Below are positions 51,635-60,894 of a stretch of DNA of 64,000 nucleotides, in pieces. The translations under genes and the position numbers were made by a program. Each line of letters begins with the position of its first letter. The stretch's first letter is position 1. Origin of the DNA: Candidatus Thorarchaeota archaeon (GTDB taxonomy: Archaea; Asgardarchaeota; Thorarchaeia; Thorarchaeales; Thorarchaeaceae). The stretch spans positions 1-64,000 of the forward strand of contig JAEORN010000106.1 in the NCBI GenBank assembly GCA_016840825.1, given 5' to 3'. The notes under the pieces were generated by a model. It saw only the letters and a program-made list of their open reading frames with translations. It was not told the origin of the DNA and searched no databases.

Positions 51635-52729
51635 TCAAACTTGCTTCCTTAGGAAAATTGCTACTCCAAGAACAACAATCACCGCTCCTATACCAATAGC
51701 CGCAATTATCATTAGATCGTTAGGAGGTTCTGATTCATCGATGATCGAGGACCCCATGGAGATCACTTCAACTGTGTCATCCGATAGTGTGATCTGTATG
51801 TCTATATGGTAGCTACCTTGTTCAAGATCTGAGAAACTTCCTGTATAATTTCCGTCCGCATCATCATCAGTGAGAGTAACACTGCGCTTTGGCATTTCAT
51901 ACTCATCTTCCGGATAGACATATGCTATCATACTTTCAATATCTGTTTCATTCAACATATTCAAACAATCTGATGGATCACTACTCGATACCTGTAGCTC
52001 ATAGGTTGCGGAAGCGTTCCACACTTTCGGAGTCACTGTGAAGTAGTTAAGACAGGATATCCCTTTAGCTGCTTTTACAATTGCTGAACAAACCTCAAAA
52101 GTAGGTGCCGTTGTATATCCTCCTCTGTAAGGTCCTCCCCCTCCGCCACCCGTGACTATACCATTATCAGTTACTACAAGTGCTGTGTACATGACCGTTG
52201 CGCCTTGATTTCCCATCTCTGTGTTTGTTTGTGCGTAAAAGGCGACTTTCGTATGATTTACAATGCTGGATCTACAAAGGACTCTATTACCTATGCATGT
52301 TGCCCCAACGATTAATCCCATTTCATGAGCCATTGAAGTCAGATTCAGAACTCGATTCGAGCTAACAAGTCCAGACCAATGTCCTCCTGCAGGAACGTAA
52401 AGGACATCGTATTGTGACAAGTCTGAGAAGTTGAAGTCTGATAGAAGAATATCGGCTGTTGCTGGACGAGGATCTCGATTCGGACAAGATGCAACCTCAT
52501 AGCTCAATGAATTCGCCATAGTGGTCACATTTACACCCCACGCTTCAAACTGTTCTTTGACCTCCCAGTAGTCCCAACCAAAACCAGTCGCAATAATCAT
52601 CAACACATCAATATCCTCGATGGTAACAATACACTGAGATGATGCTGCTTGTGGCACACCAAACATTGAGAGGCACAGTAATACTGTGACTCCTATCACC
52701 AACACAGACGATGCTCTCATAACTAGCAT
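51635..52729 (-). CDS. Exported, membrane-anchored DJ-1/PfpI-like protein
   Basis: 364 residues. A signal peptide (residues 1-30, ending AASS) is followed by a DJ-1/PfpI-like domain: DVLMIIATGFGWDYWEVKE, YVPAGGHWSGL, and LIVGATCIGNRVL where Cys lies at the nucleophile elbow. A beta-rich extracellular stretch follows, with T-x-x-DDDADGNYTGSFSDLE, then a C-terminal membrane helix (IAAIGIGAVIVVLGVAIFL) and RKQV anchor. DJ-1 homologs are usually cytoplasmic; this topology is unusual. Several N-x-S/T sites suggest glycosylation. Divergent from fhs. Confidence 0.82.
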   Translation of the reverse strand: MLVMRASSVLVIGVTVLLCLSMFGVPQAASSQCIVTIEDIDVLMIIATGFGWDYWEVKEQFEAWGVNVTTMANSLSYEVASCPNRDPRPATADILLSDFNFSDLSQYDVLYVPAGGHWSGLVSSNRVLNLTSMAHEMGLIVGATCIGNRVLCRSSIVNHTKVAFYAQTNTEMGNQGATVMYTALVVTDNGIVTGGGGGGPYRGGYTTAPTFEVCSAIVKAAKGISCLNYFTVTPKVWNASATYELQVSSSDPSDCLNMLNETDIESMIAYVYPEDEYEMPKRSVTLTDDDADGNYTGSFSDLEQGSYHIDIQITLSDDTVEVISMGSSIIDESEPPNDLMIIAAIGIGAVIVVLGVAIFLRKQV

Positions 52730-52903
52730 GGATAGCGAATCCAGAATATATAGCGAATGTTTCGCGCTGCGCCAATCGAAAATCGTGCGAAAGCACAGTA
52801 AAGAAGACTGAAAAGGGAACCTATTTGCTCAAGAGCTGGCCTTATCTGTAATAAAGAAATCCAAAAAAACACATCAACGTCCTGTCTTAGTAGGTGAAGG
52901 TGA

Positions 52904-54505
52904 ATGATTCCGATTAAGGATGTGGCATCAAAGGCTGGAATTCCTGAGAAATATCTAGAGCTCTATGGAAACTATATGGCAAAAATCACTCTTGATATCA
53001 AAAAGGAACTCGGTGCTCGGAAGGGTAAATTGATCTTAGTTACAGCCACGAATCCAACGCCAGCGGGTGAAGGAAAGACAACGAATTCTATTGGTCTTTC
53101 AATGGCTTTGAATGCACTTGGATACAATGCAGCCGTAACATTAAGACAACCATCACTAGGCCCTGTATTTGGAGTAAAGGGTGGTGCTGCTGGTGGAGGT
53201 AGCTCTCGCGTTGAGCCATTTGAGAAAATTAACCTTCTATTCACCTCGGATTTTCCTGCAGTTTCATCAGCACATAATCTGCTTTCTGCTATGATCGATA
53301 ACTACATTCAGCAGGAGAAAGATCCCGAAATCGATGTTAGACGAGTCTATTGGCCAAGGACTGTCGACATGAATGATCGGGCTCTTCGAAAGGTCATTGT
53401 AGGTCTGGGCGGACGATTCGATGGATTTCCACGTGAGGACAACTATGTTATCACAGCAGCTTCTGAGGTCATGGCGATTCTTGCCCTTGCAAAGGACTAT
53501 CGAGATCTTAAGAAACGTCTTGGCGATATTCTCATTGCAAGGACACATGATTTGAAGGAGATGTATGCACGTGATCTGAAAGCAGAGGGAGCCATGGCTG
53601 TACTTCTGAGAGATGCACTCAAGCCCAATCTTGTACAAACCTCTGAGGGAACACCTGCAATCATCCATGCCGGTCCATTTGCGAATATAGCTCATGGTAC
53701 AAATTCAATAGTTGCCACAGATCTTGCTTTACGGGTCTTTGATTATGTGGTGATTGAAGCAGGTTTCGGTGCTGATTTAGGCGCTGAGAAATTCTTCAAC
53801 ATCGTCACTCGTATTGGTGAGTTCACCGTTGATGTCGTTGTAGTGGTGACCACTATTCGTGCATTGAAATATCATGGCTCTGATGACCTTGCTGCTGGTT
53901 TTCCGAATTTGGAAAAGCATATGGAGAATATCAACAACTTTGGTGTTCCTGCAGTTGTTGCACTAAATCGATTCCCAGATGATACAGATGAGGAAATTGA
54001 AACTCTCCGAGGGTTCTGTAAGAATCGCGGATGGCAATTGGAGGTTTCGGAGGTATTTGCTAAGGGTGGTGAAGGCGGTAAGAATCTCGCACAAGCAGTG
54101 ATTGATACCATAAAGGACCATCCCACTCCCAAAATCAAGTACACCTACGACCTAAAAGAGAAGTTGGAAACCAAAGTGTGCAAAGTTGCCCAGAATATCT
54201 ATGGGTCTCTCGATGTAGAGTATGGCTCTGGAGCTCTTGGAATCTTGCGTTCCTTCGAGAAGCGAGGATATGGCAAGCTCCCCGTATGCATTGCAAAGAC
54301 ACAGTTCAGTTTGTCTGATAATAAAGGTTTGAAAGGTCGTCCTGAAGGTGATAAGGCTGAAGTCATGGGCGCCTTTGTAAGCAATGGTGCTGGATTCGTT
54401 GTTATCCAAATGGGTGATATCAATCTCATGCCCGGACTTCCTGAGGTCCCGGCAGCAGAGGGAATGGATATTGATGATGATGGAAATATCAGTGGAGTTT
54501 TCTAA
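52904..54505 (+). CDS. fhs: Formate-tetrahydrofolate ligase
   Basis: 533 residues, near the usual 557. It couples ATP, formate and H4F to 10-formyl-H4F, or runs in reverse to make ATP. Motifs: TATNPTPAGEGKTTNSIGLS (nucleotide loop), RQPSLGPVFGVKGGAAGGG, FTSDFPAVSSAHNLLSAMIDN, FGADLGAEKFF and the C-terminal MPGLPEVPAAEGMDID-type end. It begins with a GGTGA-rich ribosome site. It starts a plus-strand set with folD, a GNAT, abfD and FTCD, so it probably has a fermentative one-carbon role. Confidence 0.95.
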   Translation: MIPIKDVASKAGIPEKYLELYGNYMAKITLDIKKELGARKGKLILVTATNPTPAGEGKTTNSIGLSMALNALGYNAAVTLRQPSLGPVFGVKGGAAGGGSSRVEPFEKINLLFTSDFPAVSSAHNLLSAMIDNYIQQEKDPEIDVRRVYWPRTVDMNDRALRKVIVGLGGRFDGFPREDNYVITAASEVMAILALAKDYRDLKKRLGDILIARTHDLKEMYARDLKAEGAMAVLLRDALKPNLVQTSEGTPAIIHAGPFANIAHGTNSIVATDLALRVFDYVVIEAGFGADLGAEKFFNIVTRIGEFTVDVVVVVTTIRALKYHGSDDLAAGFPNLEKHMENINNFGVPAVVALNRFPDDTDEEIETLRGFCKNRGWQLEVSEVFAKGGEGGKNLAQAVIDTIKDHPTPKIKYTYDLKEKLETKVCKVAQNIYGSLDVEYGSGALGILRSFEKRGYGKLPVCIAKTQFSLSDNKGLKGRPEGDKAEVMGAFVSNGAGFVVIQMGDINLMPGLPEVPAAEGMDIDDDGNISGVF

Positions 54506-54521
54506 GAAGTAGGTGTATATG

Positions 54522-55403
54522 ATGAGTGATGATGAATCAAAACCGGTTCTAGAGGACCATGTTATCATGGGAAAGCGATTATCCGCTCAGATTAGAAAGG
54601 AGGTTCAAGGTGAAGTAGAGACTTTGATAGCGAAATACAACCTCCCCCCAAAATTAGTCACGATTATCGTCGGTGATGACCCTGGCTCTGAGATGTATGT
54701 TCGCATGAAGCGTAAGGCATGCGAGAAAGCAGGTATACTATCTGATCACTATGACCTCGCTGAGAGTACGACTCAGGATGAGCTATTAGCTCTATTGGAC
54801 AAATTGAACAAGGATAGGACGGTGCATGGAATCTTGGTTCAATTGCCTCTTCCTAAGCATATTGATGAGAAGACCATCATTGGTGCACTCAATCCACTGA
54901 AGGATGTTGACGGTTTCTCTCCAATGAACGTCTATCGTCTTTTCTACGGTGGAGAGAAGCTGAGTGCAGCAACACCACATGGAATTGTGACGATGCTTGA
55001 TTCCATAGGAATGAATGATCTATCTGGGAAGCATGCTGTCATTATTAATCGATCAAACATTGTCGGGAAACCACTCATCATGTTACTTCTTAATAGGAAT
55101 GCGACGGTGACGGTCTGTCATTCCCGTACAGCAGACCTTCCTTCTTGGACGAGGATGGCTGATGTTTTAGTTACTGCTATAGGACGTAGAACTTCAGAAG
55201 AAGACCCCTTCTACATTACCGCAGATATGGTTAAGGAAGGTGCTGTGGTCATTGACGTGTCAACACCTAATGGAGATGTTGATTTTGAGGCAGTCAAGTC
55301 GAAGGTCAAGGGAATAACTCCTGTTCCTGGTGGAGTTGGACCAATGACGATTACAATGCTTCTAAGAAACGTAATTGATGCATACACATCTCAGATATCC
55401 TAG
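54522..55403 (+). CDS. folD: Bifunctional methylenetetrahydrofolate dehydrogenase/cyclohydrolase
   Basis: About 293 residues. FolD interconverts methylene-, methenyl- and 10-formyl-H4F. Motifs: SEMYVRMKRKACEKAGI (Tyr/Lys of the active site), LVQLPLPKHIDE, PLKDVDGFSPMN, a G-R-S-like NRSNIVGKPL nucleotide site and the C-terminal TPVPGGVGPMTITMLL. AGGTG precedes ATG 54522; ATG 54519 and GTG 54513 are alternatives. Follows fhs by 16 bases and completes a folate one-carbon module. Confidence 0.95.
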   Translation: MSDDESKPVLEDHVIMGKRLSAQIRKEVQGEVETLIAKYNLPPKLVTIIVGDDPGSEMYVRMKRKACEKAGILSDHYDLAESTTQDELLALLDKLNKDRTVHGILVQLPLPKHIDEKTIIGALNPLKDVDGFSPMNVYRLFYGGEKLSAATPHGIVTMLDSIGMNDLSGKHAVIINRSNIVGKPLIMLLLNRNATVTVCHSRTADLPSWTRMADVLVTAIGRRTSEEDPFYITADMVKEGAVVIDVSTPNGDVDFEAVKSKVKGITPVPGGVGPMTITMLLRNVIDAYTSQIS

Positions 55404-55489
55404 GTGCAGCCACCTATCATGATTTATTAGAAAGTAACCCCATCTCCTATAGTTGGCTAATGTCCTTAGCTAGTAATGGGGTGCTGCTA

Positions 55490-56545
55490 ATGAAGGATTA
55501 TGAAATCCATCCATTTGATGTATCGAAAGCATCAAGGGATGAATGGTCTAGATTTCATCGCTTTCGTAGAATGAGAAATGCTGAGGTCTTTCCAGGAGAT
55601 TCCGTGGAGGAGGACTCAACATATGAAGAATGGGCTGTTTTCATGCATACCGATAATGTAGTTACTTCCTACTATGCGATGTCGAAGAAGCAACCTGATG
55701 AAATTGTTGGATGGCTCCAAATGTCCTTTGCAAAAGAAACAAGTCCTTCGTACAAGGGGAATGAGTACTCTCTAAACGTTAGAAGTCTTGGAGTGCTAAA
55801 AGACCACCGAAGAAATGGAATAGGGACAGGTTTTCTAAAGATTGTCCATGATTTTGCTGTTGAGAATCACAAACGGACTATAATTGGTTACACAATCGAA
55901 CCTGAGGGTAGAACGGTTGGACAGTTGATAGGTGGAAAGGAAGCACTCGATATGCGTGTGTATCGTCTCAATATGGATTCAGTGGATTGGAACATGATTA
56001 GTAAGTGGATTTCTGACGGACGCAAAAGGTCTCCTGATGCAACTCTAGAATTCTACGAGAAGATTCCTGAAGAAATTCTAGGAGCATATTGCAGGAAATA
56101 TACCGAGTTCTATAACCAAATGCCCTTAGAGGATCTAGATGTCGGAGCAATTGTGCTTACTCCTGAGAGTCGGAAACAACATGAGGAGTCCTATGCAAAG
56201 ACTGGTGAGATTTGGCTGACAGGAATAATTCGAGAGAAGAATGGTGATATTTCTGGTCTTACAGATATCGTCTATGATCCAAGTGAGACCACTATTGTGA
56301 AACAAGCGCTTACGGGTATCGATCCAAGCTATCGTGGCTCCGGGAAAGGCAAGTGGATTAAAGCTGCAATGCTGGAGAGAATTCGTGAAGAATTCCCTGA
56401 TGTACGGATAATATCTTCAACTATAGCAAATACAAATGATGCAATGCTATCGATAAACGAGCGTATGGGTTTCACACCTCACCGAGAAGTATACTATATT
56501 CAAATTGAAACAGAGAATCTTGGACTGTACCTTCAGGGGCGATAG
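55490..56545 (+). CDS. Two-domain GNAT N-acetyltransferase
   Basis: About 351 residues. Two acetyl-CoA (GNAT) domains: the first has LGVLKDHRRNGIGTGFL (motif A) near residue 100, the second GIDPSYRGSGKGKWIKAAML near 275. The substrate is unknown. ATG 55490 has GGGGTG six bases upstream. It lies between folD and the 4-hydroxybutyryl-CoA dehydratase gene, so an amino-acid or amine substrate is conceivable. Confidence 0.85.
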   Translation: MKDYEIHPFDVSKASRDEWSRFHRFRRMRNAEVFPGDSVEEDSTYEEWAVFMHTDNVVTSYYAMSKKQPDEIVGWLQMSFAKETSPSYKGNEYSLNVRSLGVLKDHRRNGIGTGFLKIVHDFAVENHKRTIIGYTIEPEGRTVGQLIGGKEALDMRVYRLNMDSVDWNMISKWISDGRKRSPDATLEFYEKIPEEILGAYCRKYTEFYNQMPLEDLDVGAIVLTPESRKQHEESYAKTGEIWLTGIIREKNGDISGLTDIVYDPSETTIVKQALTGIDPSYRGSGKGKWIKAAMLERIREEFPDVRIISSTIANTNDAMLSINERMGFTPHREVYYIQIETENLGLYLQGR

Positions 56546-56624
56546 GCAATAATTAGTGCAATAACAATCGCAAAGAAAAACCACTTTAGGTTTCTATCTT
56601 CTTTCTCTTTGGAGACGATTACAT

Positions 56625-58088
56625 ATGACCATAATGACTGGATCTCAATATATCGAGAGTCTGAGGAAACGTGGACCATTGACAATATACTTACTTGGTG
56701 AGAAGATTGAGAATCCCGTTGATCACCCAATAATTCGTGCTTCCATTAATTCCGTTGCGCTTACCTACGATTTAGCAAATGTTCCTGAGTATCAAGAATT
56801 GATGACAACAAAATCTATGATTACAGGAAATAGAATCAACCGTTTCTGTCATCTTCATCAAAGTACTGATGATTTGCAAGATAAAGTGAAGATGCAGAGA
56901 ATTCTGGGCCAGAAGAGCGGAACCTGTTTTCAACGCTGTGTTGGAATGGACGCTTTGAACGCTGTGTATCTCACAACATTCGAGATTGACGAGAAATTCG
57001 GGACTGATTATAATAAACGATTCGTGGAGTATGTGAAACAAGCTGAGGATAATGATTGGGTAATTGATGGATGCATGACCGACCCCAAAGGTGATAGAGG
57101 AAAACGTCCATCAGAACAGAAAGACCCGGATGTCTATGTTCGTGTCGTGGAGCGCAGAGAGGATGGAGTGGTTATCAGAGGAGCGAAAGCACATCAAACA
57201 GGTGCAGTTAACTCACATGAACATTTGATTATGCCAACTCTTGCAATGAGGAATGAGGATAAGGACTTCACCATATGTTGTGCTGTGCCAGCGGATGCAC
57301 CTGGAATAACGTATTACTATGGAAGGCAATCTTGTGATCTTCGTCGACTAGATGAGAGTGCTGGAGGTGATATTGATTGCGGAAATCCCGTCTATGGCGG
57401 ACAGGAGTGTCTTGTAGTATTTGATGATGTCTTTGTGCCAACTGAACGGGTCTTCATGAACGGTGAAACAGACTTCTGTAGTCGTCTCGTTGATACCTTT
57501 GCTGCATATCATCGTCAGAGCTATGGTGGTTGCAAGGTTGGAGTTGGCGATGTCTTAATAGGTGCAGCCGCGAGCATCGCAGAATACAATGGTGTTGAAA
57601 GCGCATCCCATATCAAGGACAAGATCACAGAGATGACTCATCTAAATGAAACTCTATATTCCTGTGGAATTGCGTGTTCAGCTGCAGGTGAGAAAACTCC
57701 AGCTGGCAACTACCTGGTAGATATCCTTCTTGCTAATATCTGCAAGCAGAATGTCACTCGATTTCCGTATGAGATAGCTCGACTTCTTCAGGACATTGCA
57801 GGAGGTCTCTTTGTCACATGTCCAAGTGCCAAAGAAATGGAGAATCCAGCAACTCGCCAGATTATTGAGAAGTATCTCGCAGGAGCCTCTGGAGTAGAAA
57901 CTGAAGATAGGATAAAGATGCTCCGTCTGATTGAGAACCTCACTCTGGGCAGAGCTGCGGTTGGTTACCTAACAGAATCTATGCACGGAGCAGGGTCTCC
58001 ACAGGCTCAAAGAATCATGATTAACCGGATGTCCAACATAGAGGCGAAGAAAAAACTCGCAAAGGATTTGGCACAAATCGAGAACTGA
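56625..58088 (+). CDS. abfD: 4-hydroxybutyryl-CoA dehydratase/vinylacetyl-CoA isomerase
   Basis: 487 residues, 4-hydroxyphenylacetate hydroxylase family. It dehydrates 4-hydroxybutyryl-CoA to crotonyl-CoA with a [4Fe-4S] cluster and FAD. Cluster ligands are in place: CFQRC (Cys 101 and 105) and YHRQSYGGC (His 296, Tyr 300 and Cys 303), the same spacing as the known Cys99/Cys103/His292/Cys299 ligands, which separates it from the monooxygenases. It is oxygen-sensitive in anaerobes. It fits 4-aminobutyrate or succinate fermentation, or a hydroxybutyrate cycle; other pathway genes are not in the window. Confidence 0.93.
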   Translation: MTIMTGSQYIESLRKRGPLTIYLLGEKIENPVDHPIIRASINSVALTYDLANVPEYQELMTTKSMITGNRINRFCHLHQSTDDLQDKVKMQRILGQKSGTCFQRCVGMDALNAVYLTTFEIDEKFGTDYNKRFVEYVKQAEDNDWVIDGCMTDPKGDRGKRPSEQKDPDVYVRVVERREDGVVIRGAKAHQTGAVNSHEHLIMPTLAMRNEDKDFTICCAVPADAPGITYYYGRQSCDLRRLDESAGGDIDCGNPVYGGQECLVVFDDVFVPTERVFMNGETDFCSRLVDTFAAYHRQSYGGCKVGVGDVLIGAAASIAEYNGVESASHIKDKITEMTHLNETLYSCGIACSAAGEKTPAGNYLVDILLANICKQNVTRFPYEIARLLQDIAGGLFVTCPSAKEMENPATRQIIEKYLAGASGVETEDRIKMLRLIENLTLGRAAVGYLTESMHGAGSPQAQRIMINRMSNIEAKKKLAKDLAQIEN

Positions 58089-58122
58089 GAGCGGTAATGA
58101 CCCATCCCAAACGCTTTTCAAT

Positions 58123-59718
58123 ATGGAACGTTCCGAGCGCACCTTGGTGGGTCTATTGAAGATCATTGAGTGTGTACCCAATTTCTCAGAAGGTCGTGAC
58201 AAGAAGGTCATAGAAGCGTTATCTGATGCTATCAAGAGTGTTGAAGGTGTAAGGCTTCTCGATGTAGAGTTTGATCCTGATCACAATCGATCTGTCTTCA
58301 CCTTTATTGGTGAACCCCAAAAGGTCAAAGAAGCTGCATTGAAGGCGGCAGAGCTTGCTGTAGAAAAGATTGACCTGACAAAGCACAGCGGTCAGCACCC
58401 CCGCATGGGAGCAGTAGATGTCGTCCCATTCATCCCACTCCACGGGACAACCATTGGGGAGTGTATTGAGATATCAAAGGAATTCGCTGAGGAGTTCTCC
58501 AAGAAATGCAATATTCCAGTGTATCTCTATTCAAAGGCTGCGACACGTCCTGAGAGGATCGAACTCCCTAACATAAGAGAAGGCGAGTTCGAAGGACTTA
58601 GAGACCTTATTGGTAAGGACCCCGCGAAGGACCCTGATTATGGCCCGAACAAGATTCATCCAACAGCCGGTGCAACTGCGACAGGCGCTCGCAATTTCCT
58701 CATCGCGATTAACTTCAATCTTAGCACAGACAATGTTAAGGTCGCTCAAGTGTGCGCCGATGCTGTTAGAGGTACGACAGGTGGATTCGTAAATGTCCAA
58801 GGAATTGGACTTGAATTGCCTGACAAGAAATGCGCTCAAGTTTCATGTAACTTGACACATCCGAAACGAACCAAGATTCATCAGGTATTAGAAGTGGTGC
58901 GCAACGAAGCTCGTCGCTTTGGGGCAACCGTTGTCGAGACGGAGATTGTTGGGATGGTACCACTCTTCGCACTTATTGATGCCCTCAAGTACTATCTCCA
59001 GCCTGAGAAGCTCGAAGAGAGCATGATTTTAGATCTATACTACTTGGGAGGTTCTGAGGATCCTACAAAGAAGACTTTCACCGAGATGTCTGTGATAGAG
59101 TTTGGCGATGAGATTCGCAGGGCACGTGCAACTCCTGGAGGTGGAAGTGTCGCTGCAGCTATTGGCTCCTATGGTGCAGGATTAGTGTGTATGGTGACGG
59201 GTCTCTCACTCTCTGGTAGAAGATTTGCTGCAATCAAAGACGAGATGATCGAACACCGTCATGCTGCAGAGAACGACCGAGGCGTGCTAATGGGATTAGT
59301 AGAAACTGATTCAGCTGCGTTCGATGACGTAATGGCATTGTTCAAGCTCCCAGAGGAAACTGATGCGGAGAAGAAAAAGAAAGCGGAGGCAATTGAGGAA
59401 GCCACCATAAAAGCGGCATCCATCCCATTGGAAACGATGCGTCACTCCTACAGCGCGATGACTCACGCAAAAGTCGCTGCAGAGAAAGGAAATGCCAATG
59501 CAATTACCGATGCTGGAGTAGCAGCTCACGCACTGATGGCAGCCATTGAAGGTGCTGCATTGAATGTGCGAATCAATCTTGGAAACATCAAGTCAAAGGA
59601 CTTTGTTGAGAGGACTGCTGCAGAAGTTGAGAAGATCATCTCACAAGGCAGAAAGTTGAAGGAAGAGATTCTTGAAATCGTTGAGGCTCGAATGAAAGAA
59701 CTTGCTGAAGGCGCGTAG
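58123..59718 (+). CDS. ftcD: Fused glutamate formiminotransferase/formiminotetrahydrofolate cyclodeaminase
   Basis: About 520-531 residues, a fusion like the animal FTCD. Residues up to about 300 are the formiminotransferase (KIIECVPNFSEGRDKKVIE, SGQHPRMGAVDVVPFIPL, YLYSKAATRPERIELPNIR); from about 325 the cyclodeaminase (FTEMSVIEFGDEIRR, ATPGGGSVAAAIGSYGAGL). Formiminoglutamate from histidine passes its C1 unit to H4F, then to methenyl-H4F. With FolD and Fhs it could end as formate and ATP. A TTG at 58156 with GGTGGG upstream begins the usual MKIIECVPN start; ATG 58123 opens the frame. Confidence 0.93.
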   Translation: MERSERTLVGLLKIIECVPNFSEGRDKKVIEALSDAIKSVEGVRLLDVEFDPDHNRSVFTFIGEPQKVKEAALKAAELAVEKIDLTKHSGQHPRMGAVDVVPFIPLHGTTIGECIEISKEFAEEFSKKCNIPVYLYSKAATRPERIELPNIREGEFEGLRDLIGKDPAKDPDYGPNKIHPTAGATATGARNFLIAINFNLSTDNVKVAQVCADAVRGTTGGFVNVQGIGLELPDKKCAQVSCNLTHPKRTKIHQVLEVVRNEARRFGATVVETEIVGMVPLFALIDALKYYLQPEKLEESMILDLYYLGGSEDPTKKTFTEMSVIEFGDEIRRARATPGGGSVAAAIGSYGAGLVCMVTGLSLSGRRFAAIKDEMIEHRHAAENDRGVLMGLVETDSAAFDDVMALFKLPEETDAEKKKKAEAIEEATIKAASIPLETMRHSYSAMTHAKVAAEKGNANAITDAGVAAHALMAAIEGAALNVRINLGNIKSKDFVERTAAEVEKIISQGRKLKEEILEIVEARMKELAEGA

Positions 59719-59719
59719 A

Positions 59720-60808
59720 TCACTCACGTAGAACGGTCAGGGAAGCTCCCTGGCTAATCTCCACCTTGTGTGGAATTCCTCCAGCAGACTGTATTGCTTC
59801 TGCAACCTCATCCTCACTACCCGGAGCGTAGGCGAGCATCGTACCGCCCCCTCCGCTGCCATTGACCTTACATCCTAGCGCTCCAGCTTTTAGAGACGCA
59901 TCAATCATCATGTCTATCTTGGGAGTCGATCGAGCGAAATTATATCGAAGTAAGGCGTGATGCTCATTCATCAATTCTCCTAACTTCTGTTCATCTGGGT
60001 GCTTCATCTTCAACAACTCGAATGCCTTTGCAGTCAAGTCGCGATTCCTCAAGGATGCTTCTGCCATCATGACTCCCTTATTTGGTCTCGATCGCTGTAA
60101 TCCGTAGACTCGTTGAACTTCTGTTGTCCTAGGATCGAATTCCGGTAGTTTTCCTCTAATCTCCTTATACCCTGCTTCGACAGTCTTTCTGATTTGCTTA
60201 AGATCCCCCACTGTATCTTGCTTCTTCTGCTGGGAGTCCCCAATGACCAGACCTCTTAGTTCAGCTGGTAATCTGGTGACTTTCTGATCAGAGCCCATAG
60301 AAACATGAACGACACCTCCAAATGATGAGGCATAATGGTCCATCATCCCACCACTCTCACCAAAACGTTCGACTTCAGCTTCGTATGCTAAGCGAACAAT
60401 ATCCACTGGTCTAAGTTCAGCTCCTCCGATATGGGTCGCAAGAATGATTGAGGCGACGGACAGGGCAGAAGATGAAGAGAGTCCTCCAGCAATGGGTATG
60501 TTTCCGGTGACACTCACGTCCCACCCACAAGATGGTATCATATCTTGATCGAGGGCAACATTGAATGCACTCCGAACATAGTCTCTTTCATTTCTATATG
60601 CTAGCAGTGTATCAATCGGGAATTCGTCTATCGCTCCTAGATCTTTGTAGTTGATGATGACAAGATCATCATCCCTGGGCTGTGCGACAATCTCGATTCC
60701 CAGATTGATAGCGGCAGGTATGACATCCAATCCCAAATAATCGCTATGCTCTCCGAATAGGCATACTCTTCCCGGTGCATTCACTCGAAAGGGTCTGGTT
60801 GTTGTCAT
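59720..60808 (-). CDS. GHMP-family sugar kinase (galactokinase/mevalonate kinase-like)
   Basis: About 362 residues. Galactokinase-like N-terminus RVNAPGRVCLFGEHSDYLG, nucleotide motif IPIAGGLSSSSALSVASI, metal-site ESGGMMDHYASSFGG, and a C-terminal CKVNGSGGGGTMLAYAPG (GHMP motif 3). Galactokinases keep GEH-x-DY, so a sugar is favoured over mevalonate, but substrate is unknown. ATG 60808 is used, with GGGT upstream. It faces FTCD convergently, one base between. Confidence 0.87.
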   Translation of the reverse strand: MTTTRPFRVNAPGRVCLFGEHSDYLGLDVIPAAINLGIEIVAQPRDDDLVIINYKDLGAIDEFPIDTLLAYRNERDYVRSAFNVALDQDMIPSCGWDVSVTGNIPIAGGLSSSSALSVASIILATHIGGAELRPVDIVRLAYEAEVERFGESGGMMDHYASSFGGVVHVSMGSDQKVTRLPAELRGLVIGDSQQKKQDTVGDLKQIRKTVEAGYKEIRGKLPEFDPRTTEVQRVYGLQRSRPNKGVMMAEASLRNRDLTAKAFELLKMKHPDEQKLGELMNEHHALLRYNFARSTPKIDMMIDASLKAGALGCKVNGSGGGGTMLAYAPGSEDEVAEAIQSAGGIPHKVEISQGASLTVLRE

Positions 60809-60894
60809 GATATCTACCCAGCGTTTCAAGAATGATTCCCATACAATGAAACGAGATGAAAAACGTTTGCTGGAATGAGTCCTTTTGTACTACT

